Source: Lysobacterales bacterium
Lineage (GTDB): Bacteria; Pseudomonadota; Gammaproteobacteria; Xanthomonadales; SZUA-38
Assembly (NCBI GenBank): GCA_030065125.1
Contig: JASJDM010000001.1
Span: 208,365 to 272,364, forward strand
Direction of reading: 5' to 3'
Length of the DNA stretch: 64,000 nucleotides
Shown: one piece after another, positions 48,920 through 58,222 of the stretch
Numbering within the stretch: position 1 is the first letter of the stretch
How the letters are laid out: every line of letters begins with the position of its first letter
Translations under genes and position numbers: made by a program
Notes under the pieces: model-generated
The model's database searches: none
Seen by the model: only the letters and a program-made list of their open reading frames with translations
What the model was told of the DNA's origin: nothing

Positions 48920-51900
48920 CTAGAAGCGCCAGTCCAGGCCCACGCTGAACTCCCGGCCTTTCTTGTAGATCCGGGTGAATTCGTCTCCCTGGGTAAACTC
49001 GACCTCCTCGTCCAGCAGGTTTCTGGCCTTGATGCCCAGCTTCATCTGCCCGTCGAAGAAATCCTGGCTGTAGACGAAGTCCAGCTGGTTGAACGGCTCC
49101 TCGAAGATATCCGGATTGCCCTGGGCCCCCACAAAGCTGATGCGCTCACCAAACACGTTGTACAGCAGGGTTGCCTTGATGCCGCGGTCTTCGTTGTCGT
49201 ATCCCACCTGCAGGTTGAACACGTAGGGCGACTGGCCCTGCAGCTCCCGGTCGGTGTTGGTCAGCCGGCCGCGCTGCTCTTCGGTAATCTCAATGCTGGA
49301 ATCGATGTAGCTGTAGTTACCGGCCAGGTAGATCTGGTCGACCCAGTCACGGTCGAACCATTTCCACCGCCGCAGCGGCTCCAGGGATCGGTAGAACTTG
49401 ATTTCCAGACCGTTGATTTCCGCCGATTCCACGTTGTCGACGGTGGTCCTCTGGGCAGATCCGCCTTCGAAGATCAGTTCGATAGGATTCTGCAGCTCCT
49501 TGCGGAACAGGGCCACCGAGATGTTGTTGATGGTGTCGAAATATCGTTCCCAGCGCAGATCGTAATTGGTGATATCCACCGGGATCAGCTCGGGATTTCC
49601 GCTGATGACAATGTCCAGCTCGGGGTCTGTGTACAAGGAGGTCGAGGCTTCCCGGAACTCTGGCCGGGTGGTGGTTTCCGAGTAGCTGAAGCGCAGCTGG
49701 GTGGCGTCACTGAAATTCCAGGTTGCGCTGACGCCGGGGTAGTACTCGTCGGTCTGGACCACGGACTCCTCCAGGTTCGACGTGTTGAAGCGATCAAAGG
49801 TCACCACCGATTGATCGAACACCTCGTGGCGCACGCCCAGGTAGAGGCGTAGCTTGTTGCGGATGGTGGCGTCGACACTCAAGTATTCCGCCTCGATATC
49901 CTGGTTGGCGAAGTAGGTGTCCGTGGACAGGGTCCGCTCCACCAGCCGAAAGCCCCCGTCAGGCTGAATGTTGATGGGCAGCAGAATGGATTCCAGGTCC
50001 TGCAGCAGCAGCTCCCGATCCCGGCAGCTGCGTTCCCGGCACTCGTAGCGGAAGCGCCGAATGAACGAATCGCGGGATTTTTCCACGGTGTTGTAGCCCG
50101 CGGCCAGGGCCAGGCTCCAGTTTTCCCACGCCAGTGGCAACCGCAGATCCAGCGCCATGTTCTCCGCCTGGTCTTCCAGGTCGGAATAGAATCGGGCGTT
50201 GCCGTCGGCGCTCAGATTGAATCGGAACACCCCATCGTCGACCTCGGTATACCGATAATCCCGGGTATCCGGTGCATCTCTTACCGTATCGGCATCGGAG
50301 TAAAGCCAGCTCAGCTCCAGATTGGAGAGCCTGGGAATCGTGTGGGTGCCGTTGAGCTGCAGGGCGTTCAGCTGGCGCTGCTGGAATTCCAGCTGGGTGC
50401 GCTCGATAAAGTCTCCCTCTACCTCGATCCCCCGGTCGACCCGGACTTCGTCCTCGGAATCCCGCAGGCGCATCACCGCCAGGCTGACCGCATGATCGTC
50501 ACCGATCTCTATGCCGCCGGCCAGGAAGTTGGTGATGTTGACAAAACGGCGGGTGATGTCCAGGTCAAAGGAGGTGCTCGGCGTCAGCTGGATTTCCCCG
50601 TCCCTTTCGAAGGCAAAGTAACTGTTGCGAACTTCTTCACGATTGCGCCAGCTCTGGTCGTAGGCATACACCGCCACCGCGCCCAGGGAGAAGCTGTCCC
50701 AGTCTCCACGCCAGCCGCCCGTGACCGACATGCTTGAGTCGGGGTCCAGCTCCCGGTTTCTGGCGTTATAGATACGGGGCAACTGCTGGCCGGTACGCTC
50801 GCCGATCTCGAAATCCGGGTTGGGAAAGCGCCGGGTGCCATCGTCCTTGCCCAGGAAATCGTCATCGCCGCCGGTATAGGTGGCACCGTCATCCCAGGTG
50901 GACTGGTCATGCCAGGCAGTTGAAAAGCCGACCTTGAAGTAGGTGGACTCGGGAATGCCCGTGGTGCGCAGGTTGATCACGCCGCCGCCAAATTCCGCCG
51001 GCATGCTGGCCTCGTAGCTTTTCTGAACCAGCACGCTGGCCAGAATATCTGCCGGAAACAGACTCAAGGGCACCACCCGGCGGGTCGGGTCCGGGCTGGG
51101 AATGTTGGCGCCGTTGAGCAATGCGCTGGAGTAGCGCTCCCCCAGGCCACGTACATAAACGTAACGACCGTCCACCAGGGTCAGACCGGTGACCCGTTTC
51201 AGTGCACCCGCTGCGTCACTGTCGCCGGCCCGGGAGATGGCCTCCGCGCCCAGCACGTTGGCCACCCCGGAGGACATCCGCTGCTCTTCCAGCACCGATG
51301 CCAGGGAACCCTCTACGAAAGGCTCCAGCACCACAAACTCGGGCAGCTCCAGCCCGGCGGGCACCAGTTCAATCTCCATTGGGGTCGTTTCCTCGCTGAA
51401 CACCTGGACGCCGTCCTGGGTCAGGGTCGCGTGTTCGCCGTGCATCACCGAAATCGAGTACACCCCGGGTGGCAGCTCCACCTGGAATTGGCCTTCCTCG
51501 GAGGTGCGCAGGTCCAGCGGTGTGCCGCTGATAAAAATGCGCGCGCCCGACACCGCTTCACCGGACTCTGCTGAAAATACCCGACCGGTCAGAGAACCTG
51601 GATCGCCCTCCATCAGCATCCGGTCAGTGCCAGCCGAACTGTCGCCGGCACTGACATTCCCCTGGTTGGAGCTGTCCACGATGACCCGGGGAGGCGAGCC
51701 GTCGGGGTAAAGGGTCACCAGGATCTGGCCCAGCTCGCCGTCAACGAGGTTCAGTGGCAGCCGCAGCAGTTCAATGCCCTGCCGGCTCAGCACCAGCTCC
51801 CGTTGGCCGGCGGGTAAACTGAAAAACAGGGCGCCGCGGTCGTCGGTTACGCCGACCTCACCCTCTACAGTGGTAACCGCGATGTCCCCCTGAGGCAGTC

Positions 51901-52018
51901 CACCCTGGAACACAAAAAGGGACAGCCGGGCATCTTCAGCCCACAGCGGCGAGGCGTTCAACAGCAGAGCCAGCAGCACGCCGGTCAGCGAACGCGAGAG
52001 AGCGGGACAGCAGTTCAT
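48920..52018 (-). CDS. TonB-dependent receptor with carboxypeptidase-regulatory-like domain
   Basis: 1032 residues, signal peptide to about 27 (LTGVLLALLLNASPLWA). First an Ig-like segment (about 30-105), then a CarboxypepD_reg domain (about 138-215, LTGRVFSAESGEAVSGARIF), a short Glu/Leu-rich linker (LPEFVVLEPFVEGSLASVL) likely containing the TonB contact, the plug (about 240-345: ALKRVTGLTLVDGRYVYVRG, PAEFGGGVINLRT) and a 22-strand-type barrel to the terminal Phe (VGLDWRF). Long extracellular loops carry Cys pairs (ECRERSCRD). Its start overlaps the TPR gene by one base, tying it to the dedicated TonB/ExbBD set upstream. Ligand unknown; the Pho-box control suggests a phosphorus-containing substrate. 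Confidence 0.92.
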   Translation of the reverse strand: MNCCPALSRSLTGVLLALLLNASPLWAEDARLSLFVFQGGLPQGDIAVTTVEGEVGVTDDRGALFFSLPAGQRELVLSRQGIELLRLPLNLVDGELGQILVTLYPDGSPPRVIVDSSNQGNVSAGDSSAGTDRMLMEGDPGSLTGRVFSAESGEAVSGARIFISGTPLDLRTSEEGQFQVELPPGVYSISVMHGEHATLTQDGVQVFSEETTPMEIELVPAGLELPEFVVLEPFVEGSLASVLEEQRMSSGVANVLGAEAISRAGDSDAAGALKRVTGLTLVDGRYVYVRGLGERYSSALLNGANIPSPDPTRRVVPLSLFPADILASVLVQKSYEASMPAEFGGGVINLRTTGIPESTYFKVGFSTAWHDQSTWDDGATYTGGDDDFLGKDDGTRRFPNPDFEIGERTGQQLPRIYNARNRELDPDSSMSVTGGWRGDWDSFSLGAVAVYAYDQSWRNREEVRNSYFAFERDGEIQLTPSTSFDLDITRRFVNITNFLAGGIEIGDDHAVSLAVMRLRDSEDEVRVDRGIEVEGDFIERTQLEFQQRQLNALQLNGTHTIPRLSNLELSWLYSDADTVRDAPDTRDYRYTEVDDGVFRFNLSADGNARFYSDLEDQAENMALDLRLPLAWENWSLALAAGYNTVEKSRDSFIRRFRYECRERSCRDRELLLQDLESILLPINIQPDGGFRLVERTLSTDTYFANQDIEAEYLSVDATIRNKLRLYLGVRHEVFDQSVVTFDRFNTSNLEESVVQTDEYYPGVSATWNFSDATQLRFSYSETTTRPEFREASTSLYTDPELDIVISGNPELIPVDITNYDLRWERYFDTINNISVALFRKELQNPIELIFEGGSAQRTTVDNVESAEINGLEIKFYRSLEPLRRWKWFDRDWVDQIYLAGNYSYIDSSIEITEEQRGRLTNTDRELQGQSPYVFNLQVGYDNEDRGIKATLLYNVFGERISFVGAQGNPDIFEEPFNQLDFVYSQDFFDGQMKLGIKARNLLDEEVEFTQGDEFTRIYKKGREFSVGLDWRF

Positions 52019-53193
52019 CAGGAGCAGCGCCAGGGGGTTTCCAGACAGTCTTCCATGACCCGGCGGAGTTCAATGCCCTTGCGGAACAGATCGGGGCGCT
52101 TGAGCAGCGGCAGATGCCGCTCGACTTCGTCGAACCGACCGACCTTGAAATAGGCGTATGCCAGGGCGTAACGCAGGTCCTCTTCCGCGGCGAGCAGGCC
52201 GCTGCGGGTCAGGGCTTCCTCCATGGCGGTGATCTGGCTGAACCGCTCCAGCTCCAGCAGGATGGCAAGCCGCTGTTTCAGCTTGATGTCCTGTTTCTCG
52301 ATCTGGGCATTGAGGATCAGGGCCCGGTAGGGCTTGCCGGCCCTTCGATACAGTTCAGCGGCCTCGGATACCAGGTCCGGATTGATGGCGGACGCCTTGT
52401 AGAAAATTTCGGCTGCGGCCAGCAGATCACCCCGGGCCAGGTAGGTATGGGCCAGGACCTTGGCTGCGTCTTCGTTGTCCGGGAATCGAAGCCGCGCCTG
52501 CTCCAGGAAGCCCAGCGCTTCGTCGTACTCGCCGGCCTGGCGCAGGGCATTGCCGATAGCCACGAAATCGTCGACCTCGCCCTCGGCTGCCTCGAGATAC
52601 GCCTTGCCAAGATCAGCGGCCTCCTGGAACAGCCCCAGATCGATCAGGTAGAACACCTTGCGCCGGGTGAAGGCGTAGTTACCCGGAAACCGCTCGGACG
52701 CCTCCTCCAGGACCGTCCAGGTCTGATCTTTTTCGTTGAGCAGCCAGTGCGCGTGGGCGCGCATGATATAGGTTGACGAGAGTCGCGCCGCCGTCTCCCC
52801 AGCCCGCAGGATAGAGTCGATGGCCTCCCGGTATTCCTCCAGGGCGAAATGCACCTGGGCCAGATAAATGTAGAGCACATCAGGCGTCTGGCCAGTGATC
52901 TCGTCCACAAACCCGGCGTCAATGGCCGCATAGAAGCTCTTCTTGGCCAGGGCGGATTCGCCGCGGTTGAGGTGGATCAGCCCGTACACCGTGTGGTACT
53001 TGCCGACGTTGACGGCCTCGGCGGTCAGATCGACGTTCTGCAGCGCGTCCTCGGCCCGGTCGTAGTGGCTGTCCTGGACCAGTACCGAGGCGAGCTCGAT
53101 GAAATCGACCTCATCGTCATCGGCTTTGGCCAGCAGCAACGGGCAGGTCAGTACCAGCCACGAGAGCAGCAGCCAGGTGAGGATGTAGCGCAC
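52018..53193 (-). CDS. TPR protein of the TonB system
   Basis: 391 residues with a signal peptide (LTWLLLSWLVLTCPLLLA) and a full-length TPR array (for example DVLYIYLAQVHFALEEYREAI, NALRQAGEYDEALGFLEQARLRFPDNEDA). Vibrio and Shewanella TonB2-type operons contain an equivalent exported TPR protein next to TonB. It probably sits in the periplasm as an assembly or stabilising factor. TonB ends 11 bp upstream; the receptor overlaps by one base. Confidence 0.88.
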   Translation of the reverse strand: MRYILTWLLLSWLVLTCPLLLAKADDDEVDFIELASVLVQDSHYDRAEDALQNVDLTAEAVNVGKYHTVYGLIHLNRGESALAKKSFYAAIDAGFVDEITGQTPDVLYIYLAQVHFALEEYREAIDSILRAGETAARLSSTYIMRAHAHWLLNEKDQTWTVLEEASERFPGNYAFTRRKVFYLIDLGLFQEAADLGKAYLEAAEGEVDDFVAIGNALRQAGEYDEALGFLEQARLRFPDNEDAAKVLAHTYLARGDLLAAAEIFYKASAINPDLVSEAAELYRRAGKPYRALILNAQIEKQDIKLKQRLAILLELERFSQITAMEEALTRSGLLAAEEDLRYALAYAYFKVGRFDEVERHLPLLKRPDLFRKGIELRRVMEDCLETPWRCS

Positions 53194-53204
53194 GTTCAGG
53201 GGCC

Positions 53205-53825
53205 TCAGGACAGGTCGAACCGCACCCGCTGCTTAGCCCAGACGCGAACGCTTTCGCCGTTATAACTGGCGGGTTCAAACTTCCAGGTCTTGACCCCGGC
53301 CACTGCCACGTCTTCAAAGATGCCGGCGGGATTGGCTTCCAGTACCTTGACACGCTCCACGTCGCCGGTGGGGCTGATCAGCAGTGAAAGCAGCACGTAG
53401 CCTTCAATACCTTTGGCCTTGGCTCGAGGTGGATACTGCATGGGAGACTGCAGTGCGGGGCGAGGTGGATCGTCGACGGAGTCATCGGTCATCACCAGGT
53501 TGTCTGAATCCCCCAGCAGATCTCCAGTCAGGTCGCCCAGATTATCAGCGTCGAAGCCAGGCAGTCCGAGGTCCAGGCCGGCCAGGGAGGACAGGCCGGA
53601 CACTGGTGCGGGCGCACGTCGCTTGGTGCGCTTCGGCGGCCGCGGCTTGCGCTGTACCACCTTTCTGGGTTCGGGCTTTTCCTTTTTCTCGAAGTCGATC
53701 TGGCTGGCCCTGATCTTTTCGGGGTCGCTGGGCCCGTCGGCGAACCTGTTGATCAGGACCACGGTGGCGAAAACCAGCGCTGAGCCGAACACCATGGAAA
53801 GCACTGCTGAGACATGTCGCTTCAT
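53205..53825 (-). CDS. tonB: TonB energy-transducing protein
   Basis: 206 residues: an N-terminal span (VLSMVFGSALVFATVVLI), a Lys/Pro/Arg spacer (KKEKPEPRKVVQRKPRPPKRTKRR), a Gly/Leu/Asp stretch and a TonB C-terminal domain with YPPRAKAKGIEGYVLLSLLISPTGDVERVKVLEANP and VKTWKFEPA. Its compact size is that of TonB2-type proteins. It follows exbD at 24 bp in an operon that also supplies the receptor. Confidence 0.93.
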   Translation of the reverse strand: MKRHVSAVLSMVFGSALVFATVVLINRFADGPSDPEKIRASQIDFEKKEKPEPRKVVQRKPRPPKRTKRRAPAPVSGLSSLAGLDLGLPGFDADNLGDLTGDLLGDSDNLVMTDDSVDDPPRPALQSPMQYPPRAKAKGIEGYVLLSLLISPTGDVERVKVLEANPAGIFEDVAVAGVKTWKFEPASYNGESVRVWAKQRVRFDLS

Positions 53826-53849
53826 ATTCGTCCTACCTTAACCAGAGGT

Positions 53850-54260
53850 TTACCCCGCGCCGGCCTCGGAAACCGTGGCCACGCCGACGTCCTGAGCACC
53901 GGCCAACCGCGCCTGGTCAATCACTTCCACCAGGCGGTTGGACGGCACGATTTCATCGGTCACGATGAGCACGGACTTGTTGGTACTGCCCTTGAGCAGA
54001 TCCCGCAACCGGCTCTGAATCACCCACAGTCGGACGGGCTCGCCATTGAGGAAGGTCTCGCCGCTTTTGTCGATGTACAGGCGCATGGCCTTGGTGGAGG
54101 CGACAGACGCACTGGACGCACCCGGTCGATCGATATCGATCTTCATATCCTTGGTGAACGTTGTGCTGACCATAAAAAAGATCAACAGAATGAACACCAT
54201 GTCGATCAGGGGCGAAATATCGATCCCCTGACTGGTGTTTTTTCTCGTTCGGTAGCGCAT
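53850..54260 (-). CDS. exbD: ExbD/TolR family proton-channel subunit
   Basis: The start is the ATG at 54260 (MRYRTRKNTSQGIDISPLID); frame extension upstream overlaps exbB and is noise. 136 residues: one span (about 19-38, MVFILLIFFMVSTTF) with the essential Asp20 just before it, then the periplasmic TolR-like domain (TKAMRLYIDKSGETFLNGEPV). exbB ends 4 bp upstream. Works with ExbB to energise TonB by the proton gradient. Confidence 0.93.
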   Translation of the reverse strand: MRYRTRKNTSQGIDISPLIDMVFILLIFFMVSTTFTKDMKIDIDRPGASSASVASTKAMRLYIDKSGETFLNGEPVRLWVIQSRLRDLLKGSTNKSVLIVTDEIVPSNRLVEVIDQARLAGAQDVGVATVSEAGAG

Positions 54261-54264
54261 CAGA

Positions 54265-54852
54265 TCAGCGGGATACAAGCAGGTCCTTGACCTGCTCCAG
54301 TTCCATTTCCATCTTGTCCTGGCGACGATCCAGATAGCCCTTTGCCAGCAGGCCGGGGATCGCAACCGCCAGTCCCATCTGGGTGGTGAACAGCGCCTGG
54401 GAGATGCCACCGGCAATACCACCGGATTGTGAGTACAGCGACATGTCGCCCAGGGAGTCGAAGGTTTCGATCATGCCGCCCACCGTGCCCAGCAGGCCCA
54501 GCAGGGGAGCCACCGCGATGATTGATGTGATCAGCGCGGTGTAGGTGCGCAGTTCTTTTTCGTAGCCGGCAAAGGCGCCATCCAGGAACGGCCGCGGATC
54601 ATCGGGGTGGGCCTTGACCACTTCCCTGCCCCGCAGCACGGCCCCGTCGATCATGCCTTTGGATTTCTTCAGCTTGCCCTTCTTGGCCCGTCGCAGCAGC
54701 TCACGCACGCTGCGGGCGCTGCCGCGCTTGAGCAGGGAGAATCGGTAGCCAATGGCGGTCCACAAAACCACGGTGGCCACGATCAGCGGCGGCATGACAT
54801 AGCCGCCCTGCTCAAAGTAGATCTTCAGCTCTGCCAGGAAGGACTGGATCAT
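54265..54852 (-). CDS. exbB: ExbB/TolQ/MotA family proton-channel subunit
   Basis: 195 residues with three spans (about 18-38, 103-128, 145-170). The MotA/TolQ/ExbB core AVAPLLGLLGTVGGMIETFDSLG and GGISQALFTTQMGLAVAIPGLLAKG is intact. Lies between the long ExbB-like protein and ExbD. Together these form the TonB2-type motor. Confidence 0.93.
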   Translation of the reverse strand: MIQSFLAELKIYFEQGGYVMPPLIVATVVLWTAIGYRFSLLKRGSARSVRELLRRAKKGKLKKSKGMIDGAVLRGREVVKAHPDDPRPFLDGAFAGYEKELRTYTALITSIIAVAPLLGLLGTVGGMIETFDSLGDMSLYSQSGGIAGGISQALFTTQMGLAVAIPGLLAKGYLDRRQDKMEMELEQVKDLLVSR

Positions 54853-54857
54853 GGCGC

Positions 54858-56267
54858 TCAGGCTGCAGCCTTCAGGTGGCTCTTCTTTTCCTGGTAGAGA
54901 TTGATGACGTAGAGTGCTCCCTTCTCCATATCGTCCTTGATGGTCTCAGCCCAGCTCGACAGCAGATTGCCCAGCAGCAGCATGGGGATCGCCACGATCA
55001 ATCCCAGTTCCGTGGTCACCAGGGCAATGGCGATTCCACCGGACAAAAGCTTGGGATCGCCGGTGCCGAACTCGGTGATGATTTCAAACGTCGAAATCAT
55101 GCCGGTCACGGTACCCAGCAGGCCCAACAGCGGGGCCACCGCCGCCACCACCAGGATAAACACGCCGAAGCGGTTCAGGTGGGGGCTCTCGTGCAGGATG
55201 GCCTCGGACACGATGTCTTCCAGATGCTCGCGGTCCTTGTCCAGGTTGCGGATAGCAGCGGCTACCACCCGGGCAGGCGCGCTCTTCTTCTTCTTGCAGT
55301 AGACCAGGGCTTCCTTGCGCTTACCTTGCGCAACCAGGCTTCCCGCCTTGCCGGCCAGCTTGTTGACGCTGGTGCTGGCGCGCTTGAGAAAGAACACCCG
55401 CATAACGCACAACACCAGCCCGACCAGACCCAGCATGACCACAACCCAGCCAATCGTACCGCCATCATTGATGACGTCGATGACACCCTTGTCCTTGCGG
55501 GTTTCCACTTCCCTGGTGAGGGTCTCGAACAGGAATATGGGAATCACCGGATCACCACCGCCGGCGAGCACCGCCGATACGGCGTCGGCGTCTCCCTGCG
55601 GCCACACCTTGAGGCGACCGCCACCGGCCGGTGCCAGGGCGGCTGTGACCTCACCACCGCGGCCGTAGGCGGCAATGTTGCCAATTTTCAGGATCTCACC
55701 GGCTACCTCCCTGCCTTCACCGGTGTAGAAAATTCCCTGCTCCCTGCGGATGGATCCCAGCTGCCGGGACAGGGCACTGCCCTCTCGAAACAACCGCGTC
55801 ACCTTGGCCGCATCGTCCAATGCGGCAAACTCGTCGGTGCCGAGGGTTTCGACACCGTATTGGTCCAGCGTCGCACCTCCCTGCTGGAAAGTGGCCGCGA
55901 GGACTTCCCGATTGTCCGCGTTGACGATGGCCTGTTCTTCGGACTGGTTGACCTGTTGCTGCACACGGTCGGCATCAGCGTCCAGCCGAACCACTTCCCG
56001 CTGCAGCTGATCGACTTGGCGCTGCAGCGATGCGCGGGCCGCATCGTTACGCTGGCGGGTTTCCGCGATCAGGCTTTCCAGTTCACGCCGCTGGGCCTCC
56101 AGGAATGCAAACTCCCGCTGGTAGGCCTCTTCGATGGATCGCCCCTGAGGTGCTGGCTGAGCCGTTGGGGCCTGGATGGACTGGTTGGTAGCCTGCTCAT
56201 CCTGGGCAGCGAGTGTGGCCGACCAGACCAACAGGGCCCCGCCGGCCGTCAGTAGACGTCTGATCAT
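54858..56267 (-). CDS. TtpC-like long ExbB (MotA/TolQ/ExbB domain with periplasmic coiled coil)
   Basis: 469 residues. Signal peptide to about 22, then a coiled coil (about 40-120, EFAFLEAQRRELESLIAETRQ, VDQLQREVVRLDADADRV), a middle domain about 125-265, and a MotA/TolQ/ExbB domain at about 275-455 (AVAPLLGLLGTVTGMISTFEII, GGIAIALVTTELGLIVAIPMLLLG). This is the architecture of Vibrio TtpC, a third energiser component needed by TonB2 systems. It starts inside the DUF3450 stop (ATGA). Confidence 0.92.
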   Translation of the reverse strand: MIRRLLTAGGALLVWSATLAAQDEQATNQSIQAPTAQPAPQGRSIEEAYQREFAFLEAQRRELESLIAETRQRNDAARASLQRQVDQLQREVVRLDADADRVQQQVNQSEEQAIVNADNREVLAATFQQGGATLDQYGVETLGTDEFAALDDAAKVTRLFREGSALSRQLGSIRREQGIFYTGEGREVAGEILKIGNIAAYGRGGEVTAALAPAGGGRLKVWPQGDADAVSAVLAGGGDPVIPIFLFETLTREVETRKDKGVIDVINDGGTIGWVVVMLGLVGLVLCVMRVFFLKRASTSVNKLAGKAGSLVAQGKRKEALVYCKKKKSAPARVVAAAIRNLDKDREHLEDIVSEAILHESPHLNRFGVFILVVAAVAPLLGLLGTVTGMISTFEIITEFGTGDPKLLSGGIAIALVTTELGLIVAIPMLLLGNLLSSWAETIKDDMEKGALYVINLYQEKKSHLKAAA

Positions 56268-57028
56268 GACGACACCCTCCCGGCCAGGGTGTTGGGGATT
56301 TCGAAGTAACCCTGGCGGATCTGCTTCTGCAGCGAATCGAACAGGACCTCAATGCTGGCAATGGAATCGGGATCGTCAACCAGTTCAAAACGCCAGTCCT
56401 CGCCCGACTTGCGAACCTGGCCGTATCGCTCATCGCTGGTCCGGAAGTACAGCAGCACGGTGCCCAGCTTGGCGACCTCGGCCAGCAGCCGCTCACCGTT
56501 CAGCTCGATGGTCTGGCTGTAAACGCCGTTTTCCCGGGTCAGACGGATTTCATCCTCGTAGAATCCCCACAACCGGTTTGCAGCACGGTTGGCGGGGATG
56601 ACATTGGTTTCCAGCTGGACGCGGATTTCGTCCAGTTCCGACAGCCGCTCTTCCCGTTTGAAGGGCAGGGTCGATTCGATGTGGCTGCGCATCTCGTCCA
56701 TGGCGCCGATGATGGCCGGGAACAGCGCCTCGTTATCCACGCCGGCCTGGCTTGCGATGGCGACGTTCTCAGCCAGCTTCTGCTGCAGCTGCTGCAGCTG
56801 GGTATCCAGACGGTTTCGGTTGGCGGACAATTCGGTCTTCTGGGCGGCCAGGCTTCCCATGTCCGCGCGGTGTTCGTCCTTGATCAGGTCAAGTTCCTGG
56901 TTCAATTCCTCGACCTCGCTGCGCAAAGCGATCAGCTGTCGCGCCAGCTCGTCGACCTCGTCGGCAAGGGCCGGCCCGATCACAGTTGCGGCCAGCAGCA
57001 AAAATACGCCGATTCGAAATATACTCAT
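56264..57028 (-). CDS. DUF3450 family exported protein, first gene of the TonB operon
   Basis: 254 residues with a signal peptide (LLLAATVIGPALA) and a long coiled coil (about 25-95: LARQLIALRSEVEELNQELD, LAAQKTELSANRNRLDTQLQQL), then the DUF3450 core with LPFKREERLSELDEIRVQLE and LWGFYEDEIRLTRENGV. Found as the first gene of TonB2/TtpC operons in Vibrio and Shewanella; periplasmic role not established. A 5' leader of about 75 nt separates it from a Pho-box promoter. It overlaps the TtpC-like gene by 4 bp. Confidence 0.92.
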   Translation of the reverse strand: MSIFRIGVFLLLAATVIGPALADEVDELARQLIALRSEVEELNQELDLIKDEHRADMGSLAAQKTELSANRNRLDTQLQQLQQKLAENVAIASQAGVDNEALFPAIIGAMDEMRSHIESTLPFKREERLSELDEIRVQLETNVIPANRAANRLWGFYEDEIRLTRENGVYSQTIELNGERLLAEVAKLGTVLLYFRTSDERYGQVRKSGEDWRFELVDDPDSIASIEVLFDSLQKQIRQGYFEIPNTLAGRVSS

Positions 57029-57109
57029 CAGGGCGGAACCCGTTTTTTATGGTGGAAATTTTGTTTTGCCAACAGGCAGCCCGGGGGTATCCCGAGGCTC
57101 AGTTGGCCG

Positions 57110-57154
57110 AGCATAAGCACGACTCATGACAATCCTGTTACAGGTTTTTTACAG
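57110..57154 (-). promoter_or_regulatory. Candidate PhoB-dependent promoter of the TonB operon
   Basis: On the minus strand three heptamers stand at exactly 11-bp pitch: CTGTAAA (57154-57148), CTGTAAC (57143-57137) and TTGTCAT (57132-57126), each with a 4-bp spacer (AAAC, AGGA). The PhoB consensus is CTGTCAT in the same layout, replacing the -35. Ten bases further is the hexamer TATGCT (57115-57110), a good -10. The start codon is 82 bp further on. Confidence 0.65.
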
Positions 57155-57214
57155 GGCCGTGACGGACACCAGCGGGTTTCGGGAGAATCAGGACCTGGCG
57201 TGGAGGAATCACCT

Positions 57215-58138
57215 TTGTTGCAATTGAGCCGTGAAATGAGCGGGTGGGTCGTCACAACGGCCCTGGCGTTGTTGTTGGCGGCCTGCGGGCAGCAGGCCGA
57301 AGAGCCCACGGGGATGGATCGGGCGGCAGATCCCCAGGTTGCGGAAACCGAATCGCCCGATGGCGTCAAGATTCGCTACGAGGAACGTGGCAACGGCAGG
57401 ACGGCGCTGGTGTTGGTCCACTGCTGGGCCTGCAACCGGAGTTTCTGGAAATCCCAGTTCGACGCCTTTCAGGATCAGTATCGCGTGGTTGCAATGGACC
57501 TGGGCGGCCACGGCGAGTCAGGGTCCAACCGGCGCCTGTGGCGGATCGCTGCCCTGGCCGAGGACGTCAAGGCGGTGGCGGACCAGCTGCAGCTGGACCG
57601 CATCATCCTGGTCGGCCACTCCATGGGCGGGCCGGTCAGCCTGGAAGCAGCACGACTGATGCCCGGCCGGGTACTCGGGGTCGTTGCAGTGGACACCCTG
57701 CACGATGCCGACTTCGAGTATCCACCGGGTCAGCTGGAGCAGATGGTGACGGCCTTCGAGACAGATTTTCACGGCACCATGAGCGGCGTCTTCCAGGGCA
57801 TGTCCGGGCAGTACCTCACCCCGGACCTGAAGGATTTCATCGTCACCGAGTCCCTTAACACCCGGCCCGACGCCGCCGTCGCCCTGCTTCGGAACTTCGA
57901 TCAACTGGACCTGCCCGAAATGTTCCGCCAGGCCGGTGTTCCGATACGCGCCATCAATGCCGCCCCCGGGCCGTCGACCCTTCCAACCGACATCGAGGGC
58001 AACCGCCAGCTGGCGGATTTCGACGCCGTCCTGATGGAACAGGTGGGGCATTTTCTGCAGCTGGAGCAGCCTGAGGCATTCAACCAGCTGCTCCGCGGCT
58101 ACGTGGACGCTCTAAACCAGTCCGCAGCCCAGGACTGA
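57215..58138 (+). CDS. Alpha/beta-hydrolase lipoprotein
   Basis: Start placed at the TTG at 57215, where GGAGG lies 8 bases upstream; an ATG seven codons in (57236) is the alternative. 307 residues. Signal with lipobox LAAC. Hydrolase fold: oxyanion stretch LVLVHCWACNRSFW, LGGHGESG, nucleophile elbow VGHSMGGPVSLE and catalytic His in VGHFLQLEQPEAFN, giving a Ser-Asp-His triad with the Asp probably in the INAAPGPSTLPTD region. Anchored to the envelope. It is divergent from the TonB operon; substrate unknown. Confidence 0.88.
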   Translation: MLQLSREMSGWVVTTALALLLAACGQQAEEPTGMDRAADPQVAETESPDGVKIRYEERGNGRTALVLVHCWACNRSFWKSQFDAFQDQYRVVAMDLGGHGESGSNRRLWRIAALAEDVKAVADQLQLDRIILVGHSMGGPVSLEAARLMPGRVLGVVAVDTLHDADFEYPPGQLEQMVTAFETDFHGTMSGVFQGMSGQYLTPDLKDFIVTESLNTRPDAAVALLRNFDQLDLPEMFRQAGVPIRAINAAPGPSTLPTDIEGNRQLADFDAVLMEQVGHFLQLEQPEAFNQLLRGYVDALNQSAAQD

Positions 58139-58222
58139 CGCCGCCCTTCCGTTTGCCCGGCAGGCGGTATCGAGCCTCGCAGGGGCTGCCAGGCGGTCGG
58201 TTTGTGCCGTCAGTGCCGTCTG

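Noticed and set aside
54876..56255. 459-residue open frame on the plus strand
   Set aside because: Antisense to the TtpC-like ExbB gene; no recognisable domain. The same applies to long frames opposite the aminotransferase (19358-20569), ybdG (22659-23849) and the secreted protein (47503-48699).
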